Origin: Cnuella takakiae | GTDB taxonomy: Bacteria; Bacteroidota; Bacteroidia; Chitinophagales; Chitinophagaceae | NCBI RefSeq assembly: GCF_001953305.1 | Contig: NZ_MTFE01000010.1 | Coordinates: 2,456,145-2,506,070 of the forward strand | DNA length: 49,926 nt | Direction: 5' to 3' | In this document: piece after piece, positions 7,794 through 15,981 of the stretch | Layout of the letters: each line of letters opens with the position of its first letter | How positions within the stretch are numbered: position 1 is the first letter of the stretch | Made by a program: the position numbers and the translations under genes | Notes under the pieces: model-generated | What the model was told of the DNA's origin: nothing | What the model saw: the letters and a program-made list of their open reading frames with translations, nothing else | Database searches by the model: none

Positions 7794-9311
7794 GTGAAAG
7801 AAGCACAGTCAATCAGCCAGTTGAAACATAAAGAAGGGCCGGCCTCCAATCATCTCTTTCCCATATTCCTTAAGCTGGAGCAATTGCGCCTGCTCATTGT
7901 TGGCGGCGGCTATATCGGTTTGGAAAAGCTGACCGCCGTACTGCAAAACGCACCTGCCACTACCATCCGGTTGGTGGGTATCACCATTTCGGACGAGATC
8001 AAAGCCCTCGCAGCAAAACATGAGCAACTGACCCTGGTGGAAAAAGCTTTTGATGCTTCGGATGCAAACGATATTGACCTCGCAATTGTAGGCATCAACG
8101 ACCCCGAAGCCAGCAGCGCCATTTCTGCGGAAATCAAAAGCCGCGGCATCCTGGTGAACGTGGCCGACAAACCCGAGCTCTGCGACTTTTATCTTTCATC
8201 GGTGGTAAAAAAAGGCAACCTGAAAGTGGCCATATCCACCAATGGCAAATCGCCCACCGTGGCCAAGCGCCTGAAGGAAACCCTGGACGATGCCCTGCCT
8301 GCCGAACTGGACCAGGTGCTGGATAAAATGCAAGCCATCCGCAATGGGCTCAAAGGCGATTTTACGGAGAAGGTGAACAAGCTAAACCAGATCACTTCGG
8401 TGCTGGCCACCGGCAAAGAGTCGGAAAACGCCAAGAGCGAGCAGCAGTGGAAAAAGATTGCCACCTATTCGCTGTTTGCCTTCCTGTTCATGATCGTTGG
8501 ACACTTGCTGCTTTCGTATATGCCTTTGCGTGAGTGGGGACAGGCACTGAGCGAAATTAAAATCGACAAGCAATTTTACTACCTCGTTGCCACGGGCTTT
8601 TTCGCCCAGCTGGTAGATGGCGCCCTTGGTATGGGTTATGGTGTTACCTGTACCACGGTGCTGCTGTCGCTGGGGGTAAACCTCCCTGCTATTTCCGGTT
8701 CCATTCATACGGCCGAAATGTTCAGCAGCGGTGTTTCTGGTTACAGCCATTATAAGTTCGGCAACGTAAACAAAAAGCTGTTCCGTGCACTGCTCATCCC
8801 CGGTATCATTGGTGCCGTTGTGGGTGCTTACCTTTTGTCTATCTACGGTGATGCCTATGCGAAAACAATCCGGCCCATACTGGCAGCCTATACCCTGATC
8901 CTGGGTATCCGCATCCTGTACACGGCGCTGGGTAAAAAGCGCAAACCCCAAAAAGTAAAAAGGGTAGGCTGGCTGGCCGGTGCCGGTGGCTTCCTTGATT
9001 CGTTTGGCGGCGGCGGCTGGGGGCCCCTGGTTACCAGTACCCTCATTTCAAAAGGCCGTACCCCTCGATTCGTGATCGGCTCCGTAAGCATCACCGAGTT
9101 TTTTGTAACCCTTGCTTCGGCACTCACCTTTTTCGGCATGCTGGGCCTGAGCCACTGGCAGGTGATCGTAGGATTGATTGTAGGGGGTATGCTGGGGGCG
9201 CCACTGGCGGCAAGGCTGTCGGGCAAACTGCCCCTGAAAACCATGTTTATCGGCGTAGGCACCATGGTGATCATCTGGAGCCTGCGGATATTGATCAAAG
9301 CATTTTTTTAA
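7794..9311 (+). CDS. Fusion: precorrin-2 dehydrogenase/sirohydrochlorin ferrochelatase + TauE/SafE (TSUP) transporter
   Basis: A 505-residue two-part protein. Residues about 20-215 match the CysG N-terminal/Met8p module that oxidises precorrin-2 and inserts iron to give siroheme: VGGG at 36-39 (NAD-binding), the NVAD motif with putative catalytic Asp125, and NGKSPTVA with Ser153 at the place of the regulatory serine of E. coli CysG. A hydrophobic segment (about 223-241) and then residues about 258-505 form a TSUP/TauE/SafE membrane domain, with the repeated GG-rich motifs LVDGALGMGYG and FLDSFGGGGWG. The protein may therefore make the cofactor of CysI and move sulfite or a related anion across the inner membrane. 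GTG at 7794 is the only start that keeps the whole first domain; no ATG lies nearby. Confidence 0.88.
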   Translation: MKEAQSISQLKHKEGPASNHLFPIFLKLEQLRLLIVGGGYIGLEKLTAVLQNAPATTIRLVGITISDEIKALAAKHEQLTLVEKAFDASDANDIDLAIVGINDPEASSAISAEIKSRGILVNVADKPELCDFYLSSVVKKGNLKVAISTNGKSPTVAKRLKETLDDALPAELDQVLDKMQAIRNGLKGDFTEKVNKLNQITSVLATGKESENAKSEQQWKKIATYSLFAFLFMIVGHLLLSYMPLREWGQALSEIKIDKQFYYLVATGFFAQLVDGALGMGYGVTCTTVLLSLGVNLPAISGSIHTAEMFSSGVSGYSHYKFGNVNKKLFRALLIPGIIGAVVGAYLLSIYGDAYAKTIRPILAAYTLILGIRILYTALGKKRKPQKVKRVGWLAGAGGFLDSFGGGGWGPLVTSTLISKGRTPRFVIGSVSITEFFVTLASALTFFGMLGLSHWQVIVGLIVGGMLGAPLAARLSGKLPLKTMFIGVGTMVIIWSLRILIKAFF

Positions 9312-9317
9312 ATAAAG

Positions 9318-9370
9318 CTTCCATCTCTTCCGGAAATGGAAGATCTGAACTCCTTCGGGAGTTTTATTTT
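9318..9370 (+). terminator. Tandem hairpins ending the siroheme synthase/transporter transcript
   Basis: Two hairpins follow the stop codon closely. The first has CTTCCAT (9318-9324) paired with ATGGAAG (9336-9342). The second, AACTCC-TTCG-GGAGTT (9348-9363), has a stable UUCG tetraloop and is followed by a T-rich run. The second looks like a standard intrinsic terminator. Confidence 0.75.
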
Positions 9371-9419
9371 ACTTAATTAGTCTACAAAAACAATAGACTG
9401 TAAAGCAGAACCAACAACA

Positions 9420-12311
9420 ATGCAAACAACCTCTACAAATCAACGCTGGCGCCTCTTGCCGGTATTGTTCTTTTTCACTTTTGTATTACAGCTTAGGGGA
9501 TCAGCCCAGGAGTCCAACCTCGTTGAGGTAGCCGGCAGGGTAGTAAGTGCCGAAAGCCGCCATGGCCTTGCCGGCGTAAGCGTCGGTATCAAGGGTAGTG
9601 TAACCGGTTCGGTTACCAACGACTCGGGATATTTTGCCCTGCGCACCCGCCTGCGTTTTCCTTTTACCCTCAATTTTTCCACTATAGGCTACCAGCCGCA
9701 GGAGTATGAAGTGCGCGGACTGGATTCCAAGATCAACGTGGAGCTGTTCACCCAAACCCAGCTGGGTACCGAAGTGGTGGTAACCGCTTCCCGTGTTTCG
9801 GAAAACATTTTGAAAAGCCCGGTAGCCATTGAAAAGCTGGATATCCGGGCCATTAAGGAAGCCGCTGCACCCAGTTTTTACGATGCTTTGGAAAACGTAA
9901 AAGGCGTGCAGATGCTTACCTCAAGCCTCACCTTTAAAGTGCCCAATACCAGGGGGTTTAACGTACCCAATAACTTCCGCTTTTTGCAATTGGTGGATGG
10001 TGTGGATATGCAGGCCGCTACCCTGGGGGTTCCCCTGGGTAACGCTATTGGAGCCACCGAGCTGGATATTGAAGCGGTGGAAATTACGCCCGGTGCGGCC
10101 TCCGCATTATATGGCATGAACGCCATCAACGGAATCGCCAACCTGCAAACTAAGAGCCCATTCAAATACCCCGGACTAAGTGTGTACCAGAAAATCGGTG
10201 TGAACCATGTGGATGGCATTGATCGCGACCCCAGTGCGCTCACGGAAACTGCGATCCGGTATGCCAAAGTGATCGGCAACCGTTTTGCCTTCAAACTCAA
10301 CTTCAGCACACTGAAGGGTACCGATTGGGTTGCCAACGGCCTCGTGGACCAAAACCCGCAGAACTTGGGTACGGCCAACCCGCGTTTCCCTGAACTGGCT
10401 GGTGAGGCCAATCCTGCCCGCGACCAGTGGAGCCGCTATGGCGATGACCGCCAGGCTCGCCAGGCCATCAGCGTCAACTACAAGGGTGTGCCTGAAACCT
10501 TCAACGTGGCCCGTACCGGCTACCTGGAAAAAGACCTGATCTATCCCGATGTGCGCAACCTGAAATTGGATGGCGCCCTTTTTTACCGCCTCAACGATAA
10601 ACTGGAAGCGTCTTACAGCTACCGCTATGGGATCATGGATGGCGTGTTTCAGCGTGGCAACCGCATTCAGCTGAATGATGTGACGGTGCAGAACCACAAG
10701 GTGGAGCTGCGCAGTGCCGACTTCCTGGCCCGGGTATATGTGTTGAAAGAAAATACCGGCAAATCGTACAACCTCAACCCGCTGGCTTATAGCCTCGACC
10801 TGAGCCATGCTTCCAACGCGGTATGGGGCTCCACGTTCAAAGGCGAACTGCAAAGACAGCTGGATGCCAACGTTGCGCTCACCGATGCCATGCAGGCTGC
10901 CCGTGCTGCGGCTGATGCTGGCCGTGCCGAACCCGGTACCGCAGCCTTCAACCAGCTGAAAAATACCATTGTAAACTCCAACAACTGGGACGTAAAATCG
11001 GCCAGCTTGCCCAATGGCGCACCCAATGGTGGTGCAGCGGTATGGCAGTATAGCAATACCTACCACGCCGACCTGCAATACCATATCAGCCGCATCAAAT
11101 GGGCCAATGTGCTGGTTGGCGGCGACTACCGTTTGTACGAAGTGATCCCTGATGGCAACACCTTCGTGGACCTTTCCCGCCCCTTGGCGGAGCGTACCGT
11201 TGCTGATAAAAACGGCTCATTTGGTGAAAAGCAGTACTACCGTAAGTATGGCGTGTTTGCACAGGTAACCAAGCTGTTCTTTGACGATAAACTCAAAGTA
11301 TCTGCCTCAGCCCGCGTGGACCGCAACCCCGAGTTCAGCACCAAGCTGAACCCCCGCCTTGCTGTAGTGTACACGGCTGCGCAAAGACATAATTTCCGGG
11401 CATCTTTCCAGAATGGCTATCGTTTTCCTGCCTTGTTTGAAGCCCTGTCATTCCTCAACAATGCCAGTGTGCGCCGCGTAGGTGGCCTGGCACGGGTAAA
11501 TGAAGGCATCGGCTTCCTGGAAAATTCCTACACCCTGGCTTCACTCGACCGCTTTACGGCTGCCGTTGCCAACGATGTACGCGCTGGTCTGACAAACAAC
11601 GATGCGGCCCTGAAAAACCGCAATGTGTTGCAGGCAGCCAACCTGCCCGTTATGCAGCCCGAAAGCATCAACTCGTTTGAAATTGGTTACAAGAGTGTGC
11701 TGGCCAACAACAAGCTGGTGCTGGATTGGGATGCTTACTATAATATCTACGGGGGCTTCCTGGGACAGGTGGAAGTGGCCGTGCCTACCTCTGGAACCAT
11801 CGGGAGTGATGCCGCCGTGTTGGATATGACCGTTCGCAACAAGCAAAACCGCTACCGCGTGTACACCAATGCCCGCAACAAGTACAATAGTTATGGTTCT
11901 TCGCTGGGCGTTACGTACAACTTCTACAAGCGGTTTACAGTAACTGGCAACCTTAATTACAACAAGCTGTCGAATAACCCCAATCCTGATATTTTCCAAA
12001 CCAGCTTCAACACGCCGGCATGGATCACCAATGTCTCCTTCAGCAACCGCGAGATCATCAAGAATGTAGGCTTCAACATTGTATGGCGCTGGCAGGATGT
12101 GGTGTTCTGGGAAAGTACCCTCGCCAACGGACAGGTACCAGCCTATAGTACCATCGATGCACAGGTGAACGTACGTTTCCCCAAGCTGAAATCAACGGTG
12201 AAAGTGGGCGGTACCAACCTGCTGAACCAACGCTTTATCCAGTTTGCAGCGGGCCCCACCATTGGTGCCCTGTACTATGCAGCTGTTACGGTGGATGGAC
12301 TGTTGAAGTAA
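9420..12311 (+). CDS. TonB-dependent outer-membrane receptor with carboxypeptidase-regulatory-like N-terminal domain
   Basis: A 963-residue receptor. It has a signal peptide (about residues 1-30), a carboxypeptidase-regulatory-like beta-sandwich (VEVAGRVVSAESRHGLAGVSV to the middle of the first 115 residues), a plug domain (about 120-235, with VVVTASR and a GAASALYGMNAINGIANL segment), and a long beta-barrel ending at the C-terminus. Such proteins import scarce substrates across the outer membrane with energy from TonB-ExbBD. There is no SusD partner, so a polysaccharide role is unlikely. The position after the siroheme synthase/transporter gene suggests a sulfur compound or iron source as substrate, but this is inference only. 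A small inverted repeat (AGTCTA 9379-9384, TAGACT 9394-9399) lies in the leader. Confidence 0.88.
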   Translation: MQTTSTNQRWRLLPVLFFFTFVLQLRGSAQESNLVEVAGRVVSAESRHGLAGVSVGIKGSVTGSVTNDSGYFALRTRLRFPFTLNFSTIGYQPQEYEVRGLDSKINVELFTQTQLGTEVVVTASRVSENILKSPVAIEKLDIRAIKEAAAPSFYDALENVKGVQMLTSSLTFKVPNTRGFNVPNNFRFLQLVDGVDMQAATLGVPLGNAIGATELDIEAVEITPGAASALYGMNAINGIANLQTKSPFKYPGLSVYQKIGVNHVDGIDRDPSALTETAIRYAKVIGNRFAFKLNFSTLKGTDWVANGLVDQNPQNLGTANPRFPELAGEANPARDQWSRYGDDRQARQAISVNYKGVPETFNVARTGYLEKDLIYPDVRNLKLDGALFYRLNDKLEASYSYRYGIMDGVFQRGNRIQLNDVTVQNHKVELRSADFLARVYVLKENTGKSYNLNPLAYSLDLSHASNAVWGSTFKGELQRQLDANVALTDAMQAARAAADAGRAEPGTAAFNQLKNTIVNSNNWDVKSASLPNGAPNGGAAVWQYSNTYHADLQYHISRIKWANVLVGGDYRLYEVIPDGNTFVDLSRPLAERTVADKNGSFGEKQYYRKYGVFAQVTKLFFDDKLKVSASARVDRNPEFSTKLNPRLAVVYTAAQRHNFRASFQNGYRFPALFEALSFLNNASVRRVGGLARVNEGIGFLENSYTLASLDRFTAAVANDVRAGLTNNDAALKNRNVLQAANLPVMQPESINSFEIGYKSVLANNKLVLDWDAYYNIYGGFLGQVEVAVPTSGTIGSDAAVLDMTVRNKQNRYRVYTNARNKYNSYGSSLGVTYNFYKRFTVTGNLNYNKLSNNPNPDIFQTSFNTPAWITNVSFSNREIIKNVGFNIVWRWQDVVFWESTLANGQVPAYSTIDAQVNVRFPKLKSTVKVGGTNLLNQRFIQFAAGPTIGALYYAAVTVDGLLK

Positions 12312-12340
12312 ACTATAAGTCTCACTGATGATAATGTATT

Positions 12341-12660
12341 GCTCACAGATGGCACAGATTACACAGATGTTTTTTGAATGGTAACATTCTTATCTGTGTC
12401 ATCAGTGTCATCTGTGAGAAACTTTATTGTAAATGCCGGTGTTTGTGATCAAAAATGAGTGCTCACAGATGCCACAGATAACACTGATGTTTTGGGGATA
12501 ATCCAATTCTTATCTGCGCCATCTGTGTAATCTGTGAGAAACTTAATTGTGATTGCCGGAGTTAGGAGATGCTATAGTTTAGTGCTCACAGATGCCACAG
12601 ATACCACGGTTGTTTTTCGTAAAAATGAAATCCATCTGCGTTATCTGTGCCATCTGTGAG
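12341..12660. repeat. Three tandem 120-bp units, each an imperfect hairpin; fills the gap between the receptor and metX
   Basis: Units begin at 12341, 12461 and 12584. Each starts with GCTCACAGATG and closes with the complementary ATCTGTGAG (ending 12418, 12538 and 12660). The arms themselves contain repeated CACAGAT/ATCTGTG words. Units 1 and 2 are followed by a related linker (ACTTtATTGTaaaTGCCGG type). The whole 353-bp gap between two convergent genes consists of this array and no gene was seen in it. The array may act as a bidirectional terminator. Confidence 0.85.
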
Positions 12661-12664
12661 CACT

Positions 12665-13678
12665 TTATTTTTCAAGCCACTGCAGCATGTGCCCGGCAAT
12701 GGTGGGGGTCTCTACCAGGAAACCATCATGGCCATAAGCCGAATCAATTTCCACGTAAGTGGCATTGGGAATATTGGCTGCCATGATCTGTTGCTCCTGC
12801 ACCGGGCACAGGATATCGCTGGTTACACCAATGATGAGCGTAGGAACAGTTACCTGTTGGAGGGCCGCTTCAATAGTGTTGGCGCGTCCACGTGCAAGGT
12901 TATGGGTATCCATGGCCTTGCTGAGGAGGTAATAGCTATAAGCATTGAAGCGCTTCACCAGCTTTTCGCCCTGGTAGCGCATGTAGGAAGAAGCTTTGAA
13001 ATCATCCACCTTGGCCACATCGGCATCCGATTGCTTTTCCACCATGATGGCATAGTTGCGGTAGGTAAGCATGCCAATAGCCCTTGCAGTTGCCAGCCCT
13101 TTTGCACCGGCATCAGCGTTGGGTTGGCCCCAGGTACCATCGGCTTCAATGGCCATGCGCTGCGCGGTGTGCACGGCTATGCCCCAGGCGCTTTCGGCAG
13201 GAGAGGTGGCCAGCAGGAACATACGGCCGAAACGGCCAGGTTCGGTGAGGCTCCATTCGAGGGCTTGGTAGCCGCCAATGGAACCGCCAATGAGCAGGTG
13301 AATATGTTCGAGTCCCAAGTGTTTCCGCAACAGGATATGTGCCTGCACCATATCGCGGATGGTGAGGAAAGGAAAGGCTTGGAAGTAAGGTTGGTTGGTG
13401 TCGGGGTTGATGCTGAGCGGGCCGGTACTGCCATAGCAGGAGCCCAGTATATTGGCGCAAACAATAAAATAACGATCGGTATCCAAGGGGAGGCCCTTGC
13501 CGATCATGCCGGGCCACCAGTCGGCAGCATCCGAATTGGCTGTGAGCGCATGACAGATCCAAACAACATTGCTTTTGTCCTGCTTTAAAGTACCATAAGT
13601 GTGATAGGCGATGTTGATTTGAGAAAGTTGCTGCCCGCTTTCGAGCAGTAGCGGACCATCATGTTGCAATACGTTCAT
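12665..13678 (-). CDS. metX: Homoserine O-acetyltransferase (MetX, alpha/beta-hydrolase fold)
   Basis: It activates homoserine by acyl transfer from acyl-CoA, the first committed step of methionine synthesis. The 337-residue protein shows the alpha/beta-hydrolase triad: Ser133 in GGSIGGYQALEW, Asp288 in GVTSDILCP and His317 in AYGHDGF. The NILGSCYGSTGP loop near residue 75-87 is typical of MetX. The acyl donor (acetyl or succinyl) cannot be settled from these motifs alone; acetyl is usual in the phylum. The gene is divergent from osmC across 62 bp that contain a perfect palindrome, and its product feeds the sulfhydrylase encoded at 14272. Confidence 0.92.
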   Translation of the reverse strand: MNVLQHDGPLLLESGQQLSQINIAYHTYGTLKQDKSNVVWICHALTANSDAADWWPGMIGKGLPLDTDRYFIVCANILGSCYGSTGPLSINPDTNQPYFQAFPFLTIRDMVQAHILLRKHLGLEHIHLLIGGSIGGYQALEWSLTEPGRFGRMFLLATSPAESAWGIAVHTAQRMAIEADGTWGQPNADAGAKGLATARAIGMLTYRNYAIMVEKQSDADVAKVDDFKASSYMRYQGEKLVKRFNAYSYYLLSKAMDTHNLARGRANTIEAALQQVTVPTLIIGVTSDILCPVQEQQIMAANIPNATYVEIDSAYGHDGFLVETPTIAGHMLQWLEK

Positions 13679-13694
13679 CCGGCGAATTCAGGCC

Positions 13695-13724
13695 CCAAAA
13701 TAAACGCCTGCAGGCGTACTTTTG
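13695..13724. promoter_or_regulatory. Divergent metX/osmC promoter region with a 14-bp palindromic operator candidate
   Basis: ACGCCTGCAGGCGT at 13704-13717 is a perfect palindrome. On its right it touches TACTTTTG (13717-13724), a full match to the TAnnTTTG -7 consensus for the rightward osmC gene. On its left, one base away, TATTTTGG on the minus strand (13695-13702) is a near -7 box for metX. A dimeric regulator bound here could block both promoters. This is seen as sequence; the regulator is unknown. Confidence 0.5.
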
Positions 13725-13740
13725 AAAAAAAATATCCGAA

Positions 13741-14175
13741 ATGATCCATATAACACTGGAACGTACACAAGGCGATTATGGTTTTGAAGCCAAAGATGCG
13801 GCGGGCCATAGCGTGCTCACCGACTCCTCATCCGAGAACGGCGGCAACGACGCCGGTGTGCGTCCCATGCAAATGCTGCTGATGGCCATGGGTGGCTGCA
13901 GCGGTATTGATGTTGTTTCTATTTTGAAAAAACAAAGACAGCAGATCGATGGCTTCACCATGCAGATCAGCGGTGAACGGGAAGCCGGCGTAGAACCCTC
14001 GCTTTGGAAAACCGTACATGTGGTGTTTGATATCAAAGGAAATATTGATCCTGCAAAGGCCGAACGTGCCTGCCAGCTTTCCATCGAAAAATATTGCTCT
14101 GTAGCCGAAACCCTGCGCCGCGCCGGTGCAGCAGTTACCTGGGAAGTGAAAGTAGCGCCAGTAGTTACCATTTAG
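13741..14175 (+). CDS. OsmC family peroxiredoxin-like protein
   Basis: A 144-residue OsmC-fold protein, a family that reduces organic hydroperoxides with a pair of cysteines in a dimer. The two candidate active cysteines are Cys53 (MGGCSGIDVVSILKKQ) and Cys119 (EKYCSVAETLRRAGA), with an extra Cys111. The spacing and the GGCSGxD motif resemble the YhfA-like branch of the family more than Ohr, so the substrate is uncertain. It is transcribed away from metX and followed after about 95 bp by the sulfhydrylase gene. That gap holds a copy of the 'AACCACAAAGACA' dispersed repeat at about 14180-14200. Confidence 0.85.
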   Translation: MIHITLERTQGDYGFEAKDAAGHSVLTDSSSENGGNDAGVRPMQMLLMAMGGCSGIDVVSILKKQRQQIDGFTMQISGEREAGVEPSLWKTVHVVFDIKGNIDPAKAERACQLSIEKYCSVAETLRRAGAAVTWEVKVAPVVTI

Positions 14176-14271
14176 CATTTTGAACCACAAAGACAGGAAG
14201 ACAATGAGGAACACAAATCGTTTTTGATAGCTCTTTGTCCAAATGTCAGCGTGGCTCCAACAACAACAACA

Positions 14272-15483
14272 ATGAACGACACCTCGAACGAACAACAGAA
14301 GAACCATAAGCTTCATCCTACCACGCAGGCCATCCGCACTCACACCGAGCGCACGCAGCAGATGGAACATTCATCACCCATGTTCCTTACTTCTTCGTTT
14401 TGTTTCGACAACGCGGAAGACATGCGGGCTGCCTTTGCCGATGAAACGGATGATAATATCTACACCCGTTTTTCCAATCCTTCGGTACAGGAGTTTATCG
14501 ATAAAGTTTGTGTGCTTGAAGGCGCCGAAAGCGGCTTTGCCACCGCCAGCGGCATGAGTGCGGTCTTTGCTTCCTTTATGGCTTTAATGAAAGCCGGCGA
14601 CCACCTGGTGGCCTGCAAATCGGTATTTGGTTCTACCCATACGGTTATCACCAAGTTCCTGGGCAGGTACGGCATTGAATATACCTATGTAGACACAGAT
14701 GCCACCGCAGCAGAATGGGAAGCAGCGATGCGGCCCAATACAAAGATGGTATACCTGGAAACGCCTACCAATCCCGGCCTCGACCTGGTGGACCTGCAAA
14801 TGGTGAGCGCCATCACCCGGAGCCGCAACATCATCCTGAACGTAGACAACTGTTTTGCCACACCCATTGGCCAGCGGCCGCTGAAGTTTGGCGCCGACCT
14901 GGTGATCCACAGCGCCACCAAGTGGATGGATGGACAGGGCCGTGTGCTGGGTGGGGTAGTGGTGGGCCGCCCCGACCTGATCAAGGAAGTGTATGCATTT
15001 TGCCGCAGCACAGGCCCCGCAATGTCGCCATTTAACGCCTGGGTGCTGAGCAAGAGCCTCGATACCCTGCATGTGCGGATGGAGCGTCATGCTGCCAATG
15101 CGCTGCACCTGGCAAAAGCATTGGAAGGTCACCCAGCATTGAGTTGGGTGAAATATCCTTTCCTGTCTTCACACCCGCAGTTTGCCATTGCCCAAAAGCA
15201 AATGCTGAATGGTGGCGGTATTGTTTGTTTTGAGCTGAAGGGCGGTATTGAAGCTGGTCGCAATTTCCTCAACAGCCTCCAATTGCTTTCCCTTACAGCC
15301 AACCTGGGCGACGCCCGGTCCATTGCCTCGCACCCCGCAAGCACTACCCATGCCAAGCTCACCGAAGCCGAGCGGATGGATGTGGGGATCACGCCGGGCC
15401 TGATCCGGATTTCAGTGGGATTGGAGTATGCGGAGGATATTGTAAATGATATCAAGCAGGCGCTAAACCCCCTGTCCCCCTAG
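14272..15483 (+). CDS. metZ: PLP-dependent O-acyl-homoserine sulfhydrylase (MetZ/MetY type)
   Basis: It joins sulfide to O-acetyl- or O-succinyl-homoserine to make homocysteine, the direct sulfhydrylation route. The 403-residue protein is a Cys/Met-metabolism PLP enzyme: Lys217 in HSATKWMDGQG is the Schiff-base lysine, Asp192 lies in NVDNCFATP, and YTRFSNP (about 64-70) is the phosphate-binding motif. ATG 14272 is chosen over an upstream in-frame TTG at 14224 that lies in repeat-like sequence. With metX close by and cysI upstream, sulfide supply and use are encoded together. The last residues (PLSP) and the stop codon are supplied by the 160-bp palindromic element that starts at 15468. Confidence 0.9.
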   Translation: MNDTSNEQQKNHKLHPTTQAIRTHTERTQQMEHSSPMFLTSSFCFDNAEDMRAAFADETDDNIYTRFSNPSVQEFIDKVCVLEGAESGFATASGMSAVFASFMALMKAGDHLVACKSVFGSTHTVITKFLGRYGIEYTYVDTDATAAEWEAAMRPNTKMVYLETPTNPGLDLVDLQMVSAITRSRNIILNVDNCFATPIGQRPLKFGADLVIHSATKWMDGQGRVLGGVVVGRPDLIKEVYAFCRSTGPAMSPFNAWVLSKSLDTLHVRMERHAANALHLAKALEGHPALSWVKYPFLSSHPQFAIAQKQMLNGGGIVCFELKGGIEAGRNFLNSLQLLSLTANLGDARSIASHPASTTHAKLTEAERMDVGITPGLIRISVGLEYAEDIVNDIKQALNPLSP

Positions 15484-15627
15484 AGGGGGAACTTAGGCCG
15501 TGGTGTTCGTCGCAATTGTACAATACCTTAAGCTTTAGTAGCACAAACAACAAAGCCACTCCGCAAAGAGTGGCTTTGTTGTTAATAAGGTTGATTGACC
15601 TGAGTTCCCCCTTCAGGGGGACAGGGG
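15468..15627. repeat. 160-bp palindromic element, copy 1
   Basis: The left arm (15468-15499) begins CCCCCTGTCCCCC and runs through AGGGGGAACTTAGG. The right arm (15599-15627) is its near-complement, ending GGGGGACAGGGG. Each arm can also fold alone through CCCCC/GGGGG. A 16-bp terminator stem sits inside. Copies 2 (33493-33655) and 3 (48120-48279) have the same arms and almost the same length. The element fills the space between the convergent stop codons of metZ and ytxJ and overlaps the metZ stop. Confidence 0.88.
15546..15583. terminator. Bidirectional terminator inside palindromic element copy 1
   Basis: AACAACAAAGCCACTC (15546-15561) pairs perfectly over 16 bp with 15568-15583 across the loop CGCAAA. 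A-rich on one side and T-rich on the other, it should stop transcription from both metZ and ytxJ. Confidence 0.8.
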
Positions 15628-15630
15628 ATG

Positions 15631-15966
15631 CTATGCGGCCTTCGCCTGCTCCATGATCTCGTCCATCGAAATACCCATATGGCTTTCGTCGTACACGCAC
15701 TCGCCGTTGCGTACTACCAGTACCTGGGGCGACTCATGGTGCACATGAAACACTTCTGCAACCTTGTTGCTCAGGTGGCGGTAGGCAATCAGGTCGAGGA
15801 AATAAAAGTCAATGTCAGAGGGCTGGTCGGCCTTCTGCAACCGGGACAATGCAACGGATGAAATAGAGCAACGGGTGCTGTGCTTGAAAATCACCTGGGG
15901 CTTATCCTGGCTGCGGGCTATAATCTGTTTGATCTGTTCGTCTTCTGTGAGATGTATCCAATGCAT
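15631..15966 (-). CDS. ytxJ: YtxJ family bacillithiol-system protein (monothiol bacilliredoxin-like)
   Basis: A 111-residue thioredoxin-fold protein matching the YtxJ/DUF2847 family, which is linked to bacillithiol in Bacillota and Bacteroidota. The key site is HSTRCSISSVAL with a single cysteine, Cys33, in the place of the thioredoxin CxxC, as in monothiol bacilliredoxins. It is thought to remove bacillithiol from mixed disulfides on proteins; the reaction is inferred from the family. It starts 15 bp after the stop of a small lipoprotein gene on the same strand, so the two are probably one transcript, and it sits beside methionine-synthesis genes. Confidence 0.85.
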   Translation of the reverse strand: MHWIHLTEDEQIKQIIARSQDKPQVIFKHSTRCSISSVALSRLQKADQPSDIDFYFLDLIAYRHLSNKVAEVFHVHHESPQVLVVRNGECVYDESHMGISMDEIMEQAKAA

Positions 15967-15981
15967 ATCGCGGTTCTTTGT

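Noticed and set aside
9379-9399. AGTCTA/TAGACT hairpin in the leader of the TonB-dependent receptor as a riboswitch
   Set aside because: A 6-bp stem in A-rich DNA is likely by chance, and no wider fold was found; it is mentioned only in the gene entry.
12341-12660. Possible CRISPR array
   Set aside because: There are only three units of 120 bp, repeats have internal inverted structure and diverged linkers, and no cas genes are present.
12647-13588. Open frame of 313 codons on the plus strand over metX
   Set aside because: It is antisense to a gene with a clear MetX triad, and its start lies in the repeat array.
13679-13740. SAM riboswitch in the metX leader
   Set aside because: The gap is only 62 bp shared with a divergent gene and no SAM-I or SAM-II fold could be matched; a protein operator explains the palindrome better.
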